A stretch of 64,000 nucleotides of DNA from Trichomonas vaginalis G3 (taxonomy: Eukaryota > Parabasalia > Trichomonadida > Trichomonadidae), in the NCBI RefSeq assembly GCF_026262505.1, contig NC_067204.1, forward strand, positions 3,567,797 to 3,631,796. The letters are read 5' to 3'. The translations under genes and the position numbers were made by a program. Positions 9,255-18,548 of the stretch are shown piece by piece; position 1 is the first letter of the stretch, and each line of letters starts with the position of its first letter. A model generated the notes under the pieces. That model was given only the letters and a program-made list of their open reading frames with translations, was not told the DNA's origin and made no database searches.

Positions 9255-10169
9255 ATGTTAGCAACAACAGCACCAAACTCGTTAGTTATGAACCCAACAT
9301 CTATGTTAGTAGAGATGAAAAGCTTCATTCCTTCTTCATATACTTTCGAAACAGAAATCCAGAAGATAAAGCAAGAACTTTTAACAAGTAATTTAGACTG
9401 TAGTGCGAAAGATGAACAAAATGAACAGTATCTTTATGAAATGCAGGACATTATTGACCATTTGCCTAAACTACCTGAAATCCAACAACAAAAACTCACT
9501 ATTCCTGAATTCGACGAAATTGAAGTCAAAGCAACTGACTCAGTAGAAATAAAGAAGTTCATACGAAAGGTAAATTATGAATTCCTTGGTTTTCATTGCA
9601 ACCATAAGGTTATGGACAAAGATTGCGACATGGTATATAAGAATGTTTCTGACATATATAAATCTGGGGAGTTTAAGACCTACGACAACTTTGTTTCGTT
9701 AGTTGCAAAATGTGTATGGCAGATAAGAGATAAAGATAGAAGAGGTAAGGTATGGAATGAACAGATAAGACCAACTGCTTCAGATTTAAAGAAAACCATT
9801 GACGCTTTAGTTGTTTTAGCTGGTTTTATTTCAATGTATAACGCAAAAATGAACCCGCAATGTTCTAAATGTAAAGCAGCAATGAGGAAATATAACTACT
9901 CCGTCAAAGAGATAGAACGTATGAGAAACGACTATGCAGACTTAAAGAAAGAAGCAGAAAAACCAGCAGAAGATAAAATGGACATGTTAGAATTTCTGAA
10001 CAAAAACTATCCAACTGCTGACGATTTCCTTTTATCTGACGTCAAGAAGAAATATAAAGAAACTTTCGGCATTGTTAAAACATTCGATATCCTCAGCGAA
10101 GAAATAGAAGCTACAAAACTGTTTAAAGTCTCAAATATACATCGTACAATTCATGTAAAACGCTTATAA
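9255..10169 (+). CDS. Unknown element protein, 304 aa, with a CxxC pair
   Basis: An intact frame lying alone between inverted palindrome arrays. The protein has an N-terminal helical region, an LGFHCNHKVMDKDC segment, a central domain, then MNPQCSKCKAAM (one CxxC pair that could be half of a metal site), a coiled-coil-like acidic stretch, and a C-terminal KKKYKETFGIVKTFD domain of winged-helix appearance. No family recognised. Its upstream AAATAAAGTTAGTTTTATTT leader is shared with the two KilA-N genes at 11.2 and 11.9 kb, so the three may be co-regulated. Confidence 0.6.
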   Translation: MLATTAPNSLVMNPTSMLVEMKSFIPSSYTFETEIQKIKQELLTSNLDCSAKDEQNEQYLYEMQDIIDHLPKLPEIQQQKLTIPEFDEIEVKATDSVEIKKFIRKVNYEFLGFHCNHKVMDKDCDMVYKNVSDIYKSGEFKTYDNFVSLVAKCVWQIRDKDRRGKVWNEQIRPTASDLKKTIDALVVLAGFISMYNAKMNPQCSKCKAAMRKYNYSVKEIERMRNDYADLKKEAEKPAEDKMDMLEFLNKNYPTADDFLLSDVKKKYKETFGIVKTFDILSEEIEATKLFKVSNIHRTIHVKRL

Positions 10170-10830
10170 AATAACAGGTGAAAAACGGGTGAAAAAACAG
10201 GTGAGATCTCACCTTCTACCCTAAAATATATTTTTACTGAATTCAGCAACAAAATTCTGAGTAAAATAATTTTTAGGGCTTGTGTCAAACCGTTGAGTTT
10301 TCACAAAATTTAAAAAATAACGTTTACCATGTAAAACGCTTATAAAATAACTGAGGTGAGAAAACGGGTGAGAAAACGGGTGAGATCTCACCTTCTACCC
10401 TAAAATATATTTTTGTCTGATTTACGCTCATTACGATGAAGAAGTCTTGACAAAACATTTACGTTCATGTTTGACAAAACATGTACGATGAAATCATGAC
10501 AAAACATGTACGATGAAATCATGACAAAACATGTACGATGAAATCATGAAAATTCAAGAGGGTAGAAAAGAGGTGAGAAAAGAGGTTAGATCTAACCTTC
10601 TACCCTAAAATATATTTTTGTCTGATTTACACTCATTACGAAGAAGAAGTCTTGACAAAACATTTACGAAGAAGTCTTGACAAAACATTTACGAAGAAGT
10701 TTTGACAAAACATGTACGATGAAATCATGAAAATTCAAGAGGTTAGAAAAGAGGTTAGAAAAGAGGTTAGATCTAACCTTCTACCCTAAAATATATTTTT
10801 GCTGAATTCAGCACAAAAATCTGAGTAAAA
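10170..10830 (-). repeat. Palindrome repeat array, four units, reverse orientation, plus 25-bp iterons
   Basis: The reverse complement of the 8.9-kb unit appears four times, each with a palindrome: 10199-10214, about 10379-10394, 10583-10598 and 10764-10779. Both the TTAGATCTAA and TGAGATCTCA forms occur. Between them are short runs of the TTGACAAAACATTTACG iteron (10.43-10.53 and 10.63-10.73 kb) that also builds the large array at 24.5 kb. A partial copy of the end of the 9255 gene (CATGTAAAACGCTTATAAAA) recurs near 10330, so this block has grown by duplication. Confidence 0.8.
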
Positions 10831-11180
10831 TGGCATAAGATTGCTACCCTCGGAAACAGTGAAGAACAGCGAGTACGTATGAAAATCGTGAAATTTCTCT
10901 AGACCGGATTTTACCGGCCTTGCCTAAAACACATGAAAATCATGAAGAACAGCGAGTAGGTAAGAAACCCTGGTCGCCAAAACACATGAAATCGTGAAAA
11001 TTTCTCTAGACCGGATTTTACCGGCCTTGCCTAAAACACATGAAAATCATGAAGAACAGCGAGTAGGTAAGAAACCCCAGTCGCCAAAACACATGAAAAT
11101 CATGAAGCACAGCGAGACCGTTTTTTTTTCTGGGTCGCCAAAACTCTATGAAAATCATGAATTTCCTTAAGATAGAAAAA
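10831..11180. repeat. Tandem repeat with CCGGATTTTACCGG hairpin and AACAGCGAG motif
   Basis: Roughly 120-bp units repeat two to three times. Each holds CTAGACCGGATTTTACCGG, whose CCGG arms can pair, then ACACATGAAAATCATGA (itself a near palindrome) and AGCACAGCGAG or AACAGCGAG. No coding potential was seen. It lies just before the KilA-N gene pair. Confidence 0.65.
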
Positions 11181-11940
11181 ATAAAGTTAGTTTTATTTTT
11201 ATTTATTTTTTTATTTTGTATGTAAAGACATATATGTCAAACACTGAGTTTGAAACAGTTAAAAAGATAGACAATAACACTAAATTGGTTAGAATAGGTG
11301 ATTTAAACGTAAGATACTCAAAGAAATACAACAAATATTCTTTGTCAGACATTATATCTCCATCTGGAAAGAAAACATGGCATTGGGTTGGAATTGCTTC
11401 AACTCAGAAAATTTTGACAAGAAATCCTGAGCTTATGATATCGGTAAGATTCTATGGAACTACAGCATATCTCATTGACAAAAGTCTTATACCAATAGTT
11501 TTGTTATGGTTAGACCCAGTTGTTGGATATAACTTCATAACATATGGTTTATTCGACTCAGAACGTTGCAGTGAAGGCTTACTTTACATCGTTCAGAAAC
11601 CGAAGGACTTCAATACAAAGAGATATAAGATAGGAAGAACATATAATATAACTCAAAGATATGACAGTACAGTCAATAGAGTCAAGGTTGTGTTCGTTAA
11701 CGATATGAGAGCTGCAGAAACAGAACTACTTGAAAAGTTTGAGAAAATGTATGGTGCTCCCATAAAAGGTAAAGAAACGTTTGAAGTAGATGAGATAGAT
11801 AAAGCTATAAAATTATTTGACGAAGTTGCTGAAAAATACATGTAAAGCGTTTATTTTTGGTCTTTTGTGAAAGTCAGAAAATAAAGTTAGTTTTATTTTT
11901 ATTTATTTTTTTATTTTGTATGTAAAGACAGATATGTCAA
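11181..11940 (+). repeat. Duplicated 60-bp leader before two KilA-N genes
   Basis: Positions 11181-11240 and 11881-11940 are the same 60 bases with about one mismatch, exactly 700 bases apart. Each contains AAAGTTAGTTTTATTT, long T-runs, a start-stop pair ATGTAA and then the true ATG of the following gene. A partial third copy lies at about 9205, before the 304-residue gene. Confidence 0.85.
11234..11845 (+). CDS. KilA-N protein with C-terminal T5orf172/GIY-YIG-like domain, 203 aa
   Basis: Residues about 15-95 match the KilA-N DNA-binding fold (RYSKKYNKYSLSDIISPSG, then KTWHWVGIAST). The C-terminal half has GLLYIVQKP followed by KRYKIGRTYNITQRYDS and a METELLEKF-like helix (here AAETELLEKF), which is the T5orf172/MUG113 branch of the GIY-YIG nuclease superfamily. 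This two-domain design is common in large DNA viruses and phages. The ATG at 11234 is chosen because the frame upstream runs into the duplicated T-rich leader. Frame open. Confidence 0.75.
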   Translation: MSNTEFETVKKIDNNTKLVRIGDLNVRYSKKYNKYSLSDIISPSGKKTWHWVGIASTQKILTRNPELMISVRFYGTTAYLIDKSLIPIVLLWLDPVVGYNFITYGLFDSERCSEGLLYIVQKPKDFNTKRYKIGRTYNITQRYDSTVNRVKVVFVNDMRAAETELLEKFEKMYGAPIKGKETFEVDEIDKAIKLFDEVAEKYM

Positions 11941-12761
11941 CAACCGAGAACACAACAACAGTTATAGTCCATGAAGCTATAAATGAAGAATATGAGTGGG
12001 TTCAGTTTAACAAACAACTCCGTCTCATTCGTTCGGTCAAAGACGATATGTACCAAATGCAAAGTATTTTGAATGCTCTTCGTTCTACAAAGCAAGCATA
12101 TCATTGGTTTGAAAACCAACAGACAAAAGAACTTTTAGAAGAATTTCCTCATATGTTTGCTACCCTCGAAAAACCGAGGAATGAGATTCCGTACGAAAAT
12201 CGTAAAAATTTGCCAATAAATTTAAGAGGATATTATGTTCATAGACTTTTAGTAAATGCCGTAGCAATGTGGGCTTCACCTCGTTATGCTTGTTATATTT
12301 TCATGATGTTAGATGAAATTCATAGACAAGAACGTGAAGAGATGGAAAAGAAACTTCAAGCAAAAGATGAAGTCATTGAAGCAAAAGACAAAAGCATTCA
12401 GAAAAGAATACCACGTTCGGTACCAAAAGGAAAGGAAAAGAACTATAAGTATATGATTTATACTGAAGAGATGGAAAATGAAGAAGATAAAGATATGGTT
12501 ATGTTGCATTTAGTCAGAAGAAACAACAAAAGCTTTTACGACCTTGCTAAGATTTACAAATCTGACAGAAATTGGTTCTATCGCGAAAACTTACCGATTT
12601 CAATGACACCGAATGAAGATGTGAAACAAATAGTTCAAGATACGTTACCTCAAACACACTATGATATGAAAGGTTGTACAATACTTACCTTCAAAGAAGA
12701 TTTGCCATTGTTAAAGGAAAAAATAACAGAGTATTTTGACAACTTCAAACAAGTAGAGTAA
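11934..12761 (+). CDS. KilA-N family protein with coiled coil and C-terminal domain, 275 aa
   Basis: The centre carries the KilA-N hallmark NLRGYYVHRLLVNAVAMWAS and PRYACYIFMMLDEIHRQ at about residues 98-135. It is followed by a Glu/Lys coiled coil (EREEMEKKLQAKDEVIEAKD) and a C-terminal domain of about 100 residues resembling the tails of poxvirus/iridovirus KilA-N proteins. DNA binding is expected; the target is unknown. It follows the other KilA-N gene by about 90 bases and shares its leader, so the pair probably arose by duplication of a promoter-gene unit. Confidence 0.72.
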   Translation: MSTTENTTTVIVHEAINEEYEWVQFNKQLRLIRSVKDDMYQMQSILNALRSTKQAYHWFENQQTKELLEEFPHMFATLEKPRNEIPYENRKNLPINLRGYYVHRLLVNAVAMWASPRYACYIFMMLDEIHRQEREEMEKKLQAKDEVIEAKDKSIQKRIPRSVPKGKEKNYKYMIYTEEMENEEDKDMVMLHLVRRNNKSFYDLAKIYKSDRNWFYRENLPISMTPNEDVKQIVQDTLPQTHYDMKGCTILTFKEDLPLLKEKITEYFDNFKQVE

Positions 12762-12834
12762 ATTGCACTCTTTATTTTTACGCTTGACTTCAGATGGCTC
12801 AGGTAGCTCTATAATGTAAATTGCCTCGTCAAAT

Positions 12835-13175
12835 CCTTCTGGCATTCCGAGTCCTTCCATCCGACAGAAAAATATTTTCCCGACGACAAGAAAAAGTTTT
12901 TCCTTCCGACAACTGGAAAAAATTTTCCCGACAACTGGAAAAAAATTTTCCATCCGACAAGAAAAAATTTTCCATCCGACAAGAAAAAATTTTCCAGTTG
13001 TCCGTCCGTAAACCATTCAAATTTTCGAAAATTGAGAACTTTTTGGTCGAACTTCAGAAAAAAATTTTCCATCCGACAGGAAAAATTTTTCCATCCGACA
13101 GAAAAATATTTTCCCTTCCGACAGGAAAAGTTTTTCCATCCGACAGGAAAATTTTTTCCATCCGACAGGACACAA
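12835..13175. repeat. Short interspersed repeat array, TCCATCCGACAGGAAAA type
   Basis: About fifteen variants of a 20-25 base unit combining TCCATCCGACA or CTTCCGACA with a GAAAAATTTTCC palindromic core. The array keeps open frames on both strands, but they translate only to repetitive K/F/S/R strings, so I read them as products of the repeat rather than genes. A short non-repetitive stretch on each side (12765-12834 and 13176-13270) shows no convincing gene. Confidence 0.7.
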
Positions 13176-13276
13176 ACGGATGACTGACGTTCCTCTTCCT
13201 GAATGCCTTCCAAAGCCAGAAGAACCGAAAGCTGCAGAACCACAACAGACTTACTAAGACTAAACACTTACATTTT

Positions 13277-14157
13277 TTAAGCTTGACTTTTTACAATTTG
13301 AACTTTGTTTGCGTAGATATGAATTCTGAAAGAAGTATGAGGGTCTTGTATGACTTTGTACTTCTCCCATAGTTCATGTCTGTCAAACTTACCTGCCATG
13401 GACTCTTTCATAAGTTCCATGAAATCGTCTTCGGACAATCCGGGGAAAAGTATAATGTCAGTAAGTATTCTTTTAACATCCTTACTTAAACTCTTGGCTG
13501 TCTGTACACAAATGACAACTGAGATGTTAAAGTGTCTGAGCTTCTTAAGAATTCGACACATATCTTGTTCTCTATTCTTTAACAAAGGATGAGAGGCGAA
13601 ATCATCTAAGATAAGAAGACATCTATGAGGGTAAGTCTTCCAATCGTAAGATTGCAATTTCTTCGAAATGTATTCTATCTCTTTCTGTTTGTTTCTGAAG
13701 TGTTTCTTCTCTAATATTCTCTGCATTTCCTCATTTGGGTCTTTAAACTTAGAATTTATATACTCATTTATAGCATTATACTTCAAAACTCTTCTTTGGT
13801 ACTTCTTTATCCAATCTAACAACTCAGTATCCTTTATACATACTAACTTAGACTTCTTTATAATATCTTTGAACGAATTGACGGTTTGGTCAAATTGACC
13901 AGAAGTACTACAAATGACAACTAACTCATAGAATGGGTTCTTCTCATCTAGTTCTTGTTGTTGTGCAGCCATTTTAAGATAAGTGAAAGTCTTACCCGAC
14001 CCAGGTGGTGCAATTAGACCTGTTATACCATTCTGAGCAAATAAGAACTTGTCATGTATAGGTTTTATCTGAGCATTTTCTAACTTCCTCTTGTTCTTGT
14101 TTAAAACATTCTCAAATTTTTTGTCAATGTCAGCAAACTTTTTTCTAACATATTTTT
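13277..14157 (-). pseudogene. FtsK/HerA-type (A32-like) genome-packaging ATPase
   Basis: The minus strand encodes a packaging ATPase: a Walker A motif GLIAPPGSGKTFTYL, a Walker B motif CLLILDDFAS, and a downstream sensor-like VVICVQTAKSL block. This order is typical of A32-like ATPases that drive DNA into Polinton, adintovirus and NCLDV capsids, usually 230-300 residues. The N-terminal start is not clear in the sequence. It lies divergent from the 14187 gene. I count this as part of the element and class it with the fossil genes; its main domain is long and open. Confidence 0.78.
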
Positions 14158-14186
14158 AGAAAATTAAAATTTTTATCTTTTAGAAA

Positions 14187-14663
14187 ATGTCTAGCGATTT
14201 CGCTATCTATATTCGAGACAAGCTTTTTGACAGCAAAACATCTGTCGACCATAAAATCTTACATAGTGTAAACAAGAAAGGTGAATTTGTTCTAAAGTTC
14301 TGTTTCTGGGAATATGACAAGAACCATAAAACATTAAGCAGAGCAGTCTTAAAATTTGTCAATGACAGACTTGTTGACAGAGATGACGCCTCTTGGAGAG
14401 ATGAAGTCCAACAAAACTTCTTAGAATGCAAAGAAGACACATGCGCTGTTCTTGAAGATGAAAATAGAAAACAGAATAGAAGAGCTATTAAAGGACAAAG
14501 AACTTTTACATAAATATGGTTCGGAGAAATTTGACATAACTCCACCAGAAAAGAAGAAGAGAGAAAAAAAGAGAAGAAAGTAGAAGAGAAGAAAGAAAAG
14601 AAAGTAGAAGAAGAGAAGAAAGAACCTGAACCAGTTCCAGAGAAAAGAAATTTGACATGTAAA
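14187..14663 (+). pseudogene. Unknown element protein with charged tail
   Basis: The product begins MSSDFAIYIRDKLFDSKTS and has a mixed alpha/beta domain of about 100 residues with FCFWEYDKNHK and SWRDEVQQNFLECKED. The rest of the region is an extremely Lys/Glu-rich tail. The leader TTTTTATCTTTTAGAAA fits the element's pattern. No family recognised. It appears to have one interruption. Confidence 0.45.
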
Positions 14664-14678
14664 AATAAAATTTATATT

Positions 14679-15097
14679 TTAGAACATTTCTGGGTCAATG
14701 TCAATGTTCTCTTCCTCTTTAGGAGTAAACACTGGCTTAGACTCTAAAATCTTTTTACCCAATTACCTTGAACTTCTACAACTTTAGACTCATAATATTC
14801 ATAGTCGTCTGCTTTCTTTGGTTCATAAGGTATAACAAGTTTGTATGCTTTGCCTTCTTTAAGGTTTGAGAACCTTCTGTCAAAATTTTCTTTGACTGCT
14901 AACAAACCTTCTATGTCTAAGTCTTCAAATTTCGCACCATTTTTAGTCACAATAGCAAACTTAACTGGTTCGATGTTCCAAACTTTGCTGAATGAAGACT
15001 TTTCAAAATGGTAGAAGTAAACATTCAAATATGTGAATGGGTCTAGTTCTTCTTTAAGTCCTGACATGTACTTGTTTACTGAGATGAATTTTGCCAT
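14679..15097 (-). pseudogene. Small element protein next to the helicase
   Basis: The product begins MAKFISVNKYMSGLKEEL and shows a beta-rich core (LNVYFYHFEKSSFSKVWN, FAIVTKNGAKFEDL, KAYKLVIPYEPKKADDY) with an acidic C-terminal tail. Size, beta-richness and acidic tail recall single-stranded-DNA-binding proteins, which would fit its place beside the helicase, but no motif settles this. Part of the gene is present again after the assembly gap (16042-16220). Confidence 0.45.
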
Positions 15098-17063
15098 CTT
15101 TTCTATCGGATAAAAAAATATTTTTTTTAAAATTTACTCATAAAAATTTTTCTTTGTATATACACCATTCTGTACGTCTAAAAGACTTTTGACATTTGCC
15201 AAGAATGTACGTTTAGACGCTGTCATATAACCATATTCTTGACAATATTGTTTATACGAATCGTACAATGACCTTTCATCTAAACACTCAAAATCAGTTT
15301 CATCTATGAACAGTTCATATACACTCTTGTTTGCTTCTAACAATGTTTGTCTCTTCGGTATGTGGAATTTGTCTTGGATTGAACTTAGAAATATCTAATG
15401 TCATGAAATATGAGAACAAGTGGTTGTAAAAGTCAGATGTCAAAGTTTCTGCTAAGTCGTCAAAATATTCTGTATCTTGCATATGAGAATCTGACGTTCT
15501 GACAACTACATATCTTCTGTCAGAACTTTCTAACTTCATCGGAACAGCATTGTTTGAAACCATAATGAAGTTTGCAACATTTTCACAAACTCTTTGGTCT
15601 TTATACTTTCTTTCAACAACTCCAACTTTGTCTGTTATAAGACTCTTCAAAGCATCTGAGTTTAAAACTTTTGTTGTATCTATACTTTGAAGTTCATTGC
15701 AAACTATAAGTTTCATATTCTCTATTGAGGAGTTAAATTTACGCAGATGTTTTCTATGTTTGTCATTATTCGGGTTCGAATAGCCCTCTAACAGTTTGCA
15801 CAAAATATCTGTAAAGAATGTGTTCTTACCTGTTCCTTGTTTTCCAATTATAATGAGAGCAGTTTCATTCTTAGCACTTGGATGTTGTAAGATGTTTGCA
15901 AACCAACATAAGATATACTCATAAACCTTTTCGCTTCCATTNNNNNNNNNNNNNNNNNNNNNNNNNNNNNNNNNNNNNNNNNNNNNNNNNNNNNNNNNNN
16001 NNNNNNNNNNNNNNNNNNNNNNNNNNNNNNNNNNNNNNNNNAGTCTTCAAATTTCGCACCATTTTTAGTCACAATAGCAAACTTAACTGGTTCGATGTTC
16101 CAACTTTGCTGAATGAAGACTTTTCAAAATGGTAGAAGTAAACATTCAAATATGTGAATGGGTCTAGTTCTTCTTTAAGTCCTGACATGTACTTGTTTAC
16201 TGAGATGAATTTTGCCATCTTTTCTATCGGATAAAAAAATATTTTTTTTAAAATTTACTCATAAAAATTTTTCTTTGTATATACACCATTCTGTACGTCT
16301 AAAAGACTTTTGACATTTGCCAAGAATGTACGTTTAGACGCTGTCATATAACCATATTCTTTGACAATATTGTTTATACGAATCGTACAATGACCTTTCA
16401 TCTAAACACTCAAAATCAGTTTCATCTAATGAACAGTTCATATACACTCTTGTTTGCTTCTAACAATGTTTGTCTCTCTTCGGTATGTGGAATTTGTCTT
16501 GGATTGAACTTTGAAATATCTAATGTCATGAAATATGAGAACAAGTGGTTGTAAAAGTCAGATGTCAAAGTTTCTGCTAAGTCGTCAAAATATTCTGTAT
16601 CTTGCATATGAGAATCTGACGTTCTGACAACTACATATCTTCTGTCAGAACTTTCTAACTTCATCGGAACAGCAATTGTTTGAAACCATAATGAAGTTTG
16701 CAACATTTTCACAAACTCTTTGGTCTTTATACTTTCTTTCAACAACTCCAACTTTGTCTGTTATAAGACTCTTCAAAGCATCTGAGTTTAAAACTTTTGT
16801 TGTATCTATACTTTGAAGTTCATTGCAAACTATAAGTTTCATATTCTCTATTGAGGAGTTAAATTTACCGCAGATGTTTTCTATGTTTGTCATATTCGGG
16901 TTCGAATAGCCCTCTAACAGTTTGCACAAAATATCTGTAAAGAATGTGTTCTACCTGTTCCTTGTTTTCCAATTATAATGAGAGCAGTTTCATTCTTAGC
17001 ACTTGGATGTTGTAATGTTTGCAAACCAACATAAGATATACTCATTAACCTTTCGCTTCCATT
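14920..17063. repeat. Two near-identical 1.02-kb segments on either side of the gap
   Basis: Positions 14920-15941 and 16042-17063 are the same sequence in the same orientation and the same length, apart from scattered small differences. The first copy ends exactly at the N-run and the second begins exactly after it. This is the pattern of two overlapping contig ends that were not merged, rather than of a biological tandem duplication. Confidence 0.85.
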
Positions 17064-17479
17064 GCATATAATTTCTTTGACAGGTCTAACCAAGCTTCTA
17101 ATATTTTCTTTCCATTCTACTTGTTCGTATTTATATCCAGTGAAGATAGAATAGAAGTTTGGAGAAGGTGTAATAAAACTTTATACTCGAACTGAAAAAT
17201 CTTCAAGTTTGACAATAAGATATCCAAGCATCTAACATCCATGCCAACTTGTACAACTTTTATTTTCTTAAGTTTTTGTCTACATTCTTGTTCAGACACT
17301 ATTGTTGCTCTTGGTTTGTTAAAGACAACATCCCATTCTTTCATGACATAACATTCTGGGCAGAGTCAACATAAATGACTAAACGTTTCAAATTCTCGAC
17401 TGCTTTGTTATAGTCTCAAATGGACACATATTTCTGATGCTTGGAAGTCATAAAAATCTGAAACATCTATTCTGTACAT
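15134..17479 (-). pseudogene. Superfamily 3 (D5-like) helicase region of the element
   Basis: The minus strand encodes an SF3 helicase: Walker A IIGKQGTGKNTFFTD, then KLIVCNELQSID (motif B region), then VANFIMVSNN and DRRYVVVRTSD (motif C and arginine-finger region), and a C-terminal domain ASKRTFLANVKSLLD of winged-helix type. Such enzymes unwind DNA for replication in NCLDV, virophages and polinton-like viruses. The upstream, N-terminal part begins MYRIDVSDFYDF and shows no primase motif I can identify. The region is disturbed by the assembly gap and by several interruptions, part of which may be sequence error. Confidence 0.75.
15942..16041. other. Assembly gap of 100 N
   Basis: Exactly 100 undetermined bases, the usual placeholder for a gap of unknown size. 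It lies inside the helicase gene between the two copies of a duplicated 1-kb segment. Confidence 0.99.
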
Positions 17480-17508
17480 TTTTTATAAAAATAAAAAAAA
17501 TATTTTTT

Positions 17509-18301
17509 TTATTCTTGACTTTGTTGTTGCATTTGTTGCATTTGTTGTTCTTGAGCTATTTGTTGTTGAAGTTGTTCTTGTAATACAATACTTTCACCAG
17601 TTGCATCTTCCAATTCGAAACTTTCTGCCGTCATTGACAAATACATAGGACAATAAAGTTTTACAGGAAACAAAGTTTGCGTCAACTAATGTCAACGTTA
17701 TACTTGCCAAGTGTTTGAGTTCACTAAGGTTGAAATTCTGCATTCGAATGAACAATAGGCAAACCAGCAGAGAAAGTATTGTTTATACGCATAAGTATCT
17801 TTTGGTCATAATAGTTTCTGTCGACATTCGAATAACACTTTGAACCTAAGTTTGAAACATATAATAAGATTGGTGTGCTTAATGTCAATGGAATAGACAT
17901 TCCTTGTATGACACCTTTTCCTGTTATAGGAACTGTTGGTAGTAAAACCAGAAATAAGTTTTGTATTATAGCTCATATTGTTTATAGTAAACTCAGTCGA
18001 CATCCAAACATAATGAAACCTGCTCTAGTTGCAGCACATGTTACACCCGTCCTTAAAGTATTAAATAAGTCAACAAAACCTGTTGGTGGTATATCTGAGT
18101 AAGTATCTTCAAAGGAGTATTTTTTACCATTCACAACAATAAAGTCTCCTGGTGTCAAAAGAGCAAAACAGGCTTTAGTCGTCATTGTGTTTAAGGTTAG
18201 TTTACAATATCGTCCTTGAGGACTTTGTAAGTTTGTTGTTATAGAATTATATGACTCGGGTTTTTAGTCGTAATAGTATAAACCATTATATCTTCTGCCA
18301 T
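17509..18301 (-). pseudogene. Candidate minor capsid (penton-like) protein
   Basis: The minus strand codes about 260 residues starting MAEDIMVYTITT. It has beta-rich segments such as CKLTLNTMTTKACFALL and GDFIVVNGKKYSFEDTY, a region ending AGLPIVHSNAEFQ, and a glutamine-rich tail (QEQLQQQIAQEQQMQQ). Size, beta content and its place a short way from the major capsid gene fit a single-jelly-roll vertex protein, but this is inference from context. It appears broken by a few interruptions. Confidence 0.45.
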
Positions 18302-18311
18302 TTATATATAT

Positions 18312-18542
18312 TTAAAAGTTTTTCTGAAAGTGGAGAAGAACTTCATCTAAACTTTCACATGGCGTTTCTTGAAGTTCTCTGTCTAAGAAGTTAAATATTT
18401 TGTAAAGACATAGAACTTTCCTTTGTCTACACGAACAAACAAAACAGGGTCTTTCATATCGTTCAAAAAGTGTGTAAAGTCCTTTACATGAAATAAAGTC
18501 TATATTATTTTTCTTCAAACATCTTTCAAGAAGTTTTGACAT
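18312..18542 (-). CDS. Small Cys-rich element protein, 76 aa
   Basis: The product starts MSKLLERCLKKNNIDF and holds four cysteines around RPCFVCSCRQRKVLC, a possible metal-binding knuckle, then an amphipathic helix. The start is preceded by the TTTGCTAAGTAAAA type leader. No family recognised. Confidence 0.5.
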   Translation of the reverse strand: MSKLLERCLKKNNIDFISCKGLYTLFERYERPCFVCSCRQRKVLCLYKIFNFLDRELQETPCESLDEVLLHFQKNF

Positions 18543-18548
18543 TTTTAC

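Noticed and set aside
12711-13267. Overlapping open frames on both strands in the 12.8-13.2 kb repeat block
   Set aside because: They translate to repetitive K/F/S/R strings in every open frame, as expected from a short repeat without stops, and no frame has independent support.
14920-17063. True tandem duplication of the helicase region
   Set aside because: Both copies end exactly at a placeholder gap and have equal length, which fits an unmerged assembly overlap better.
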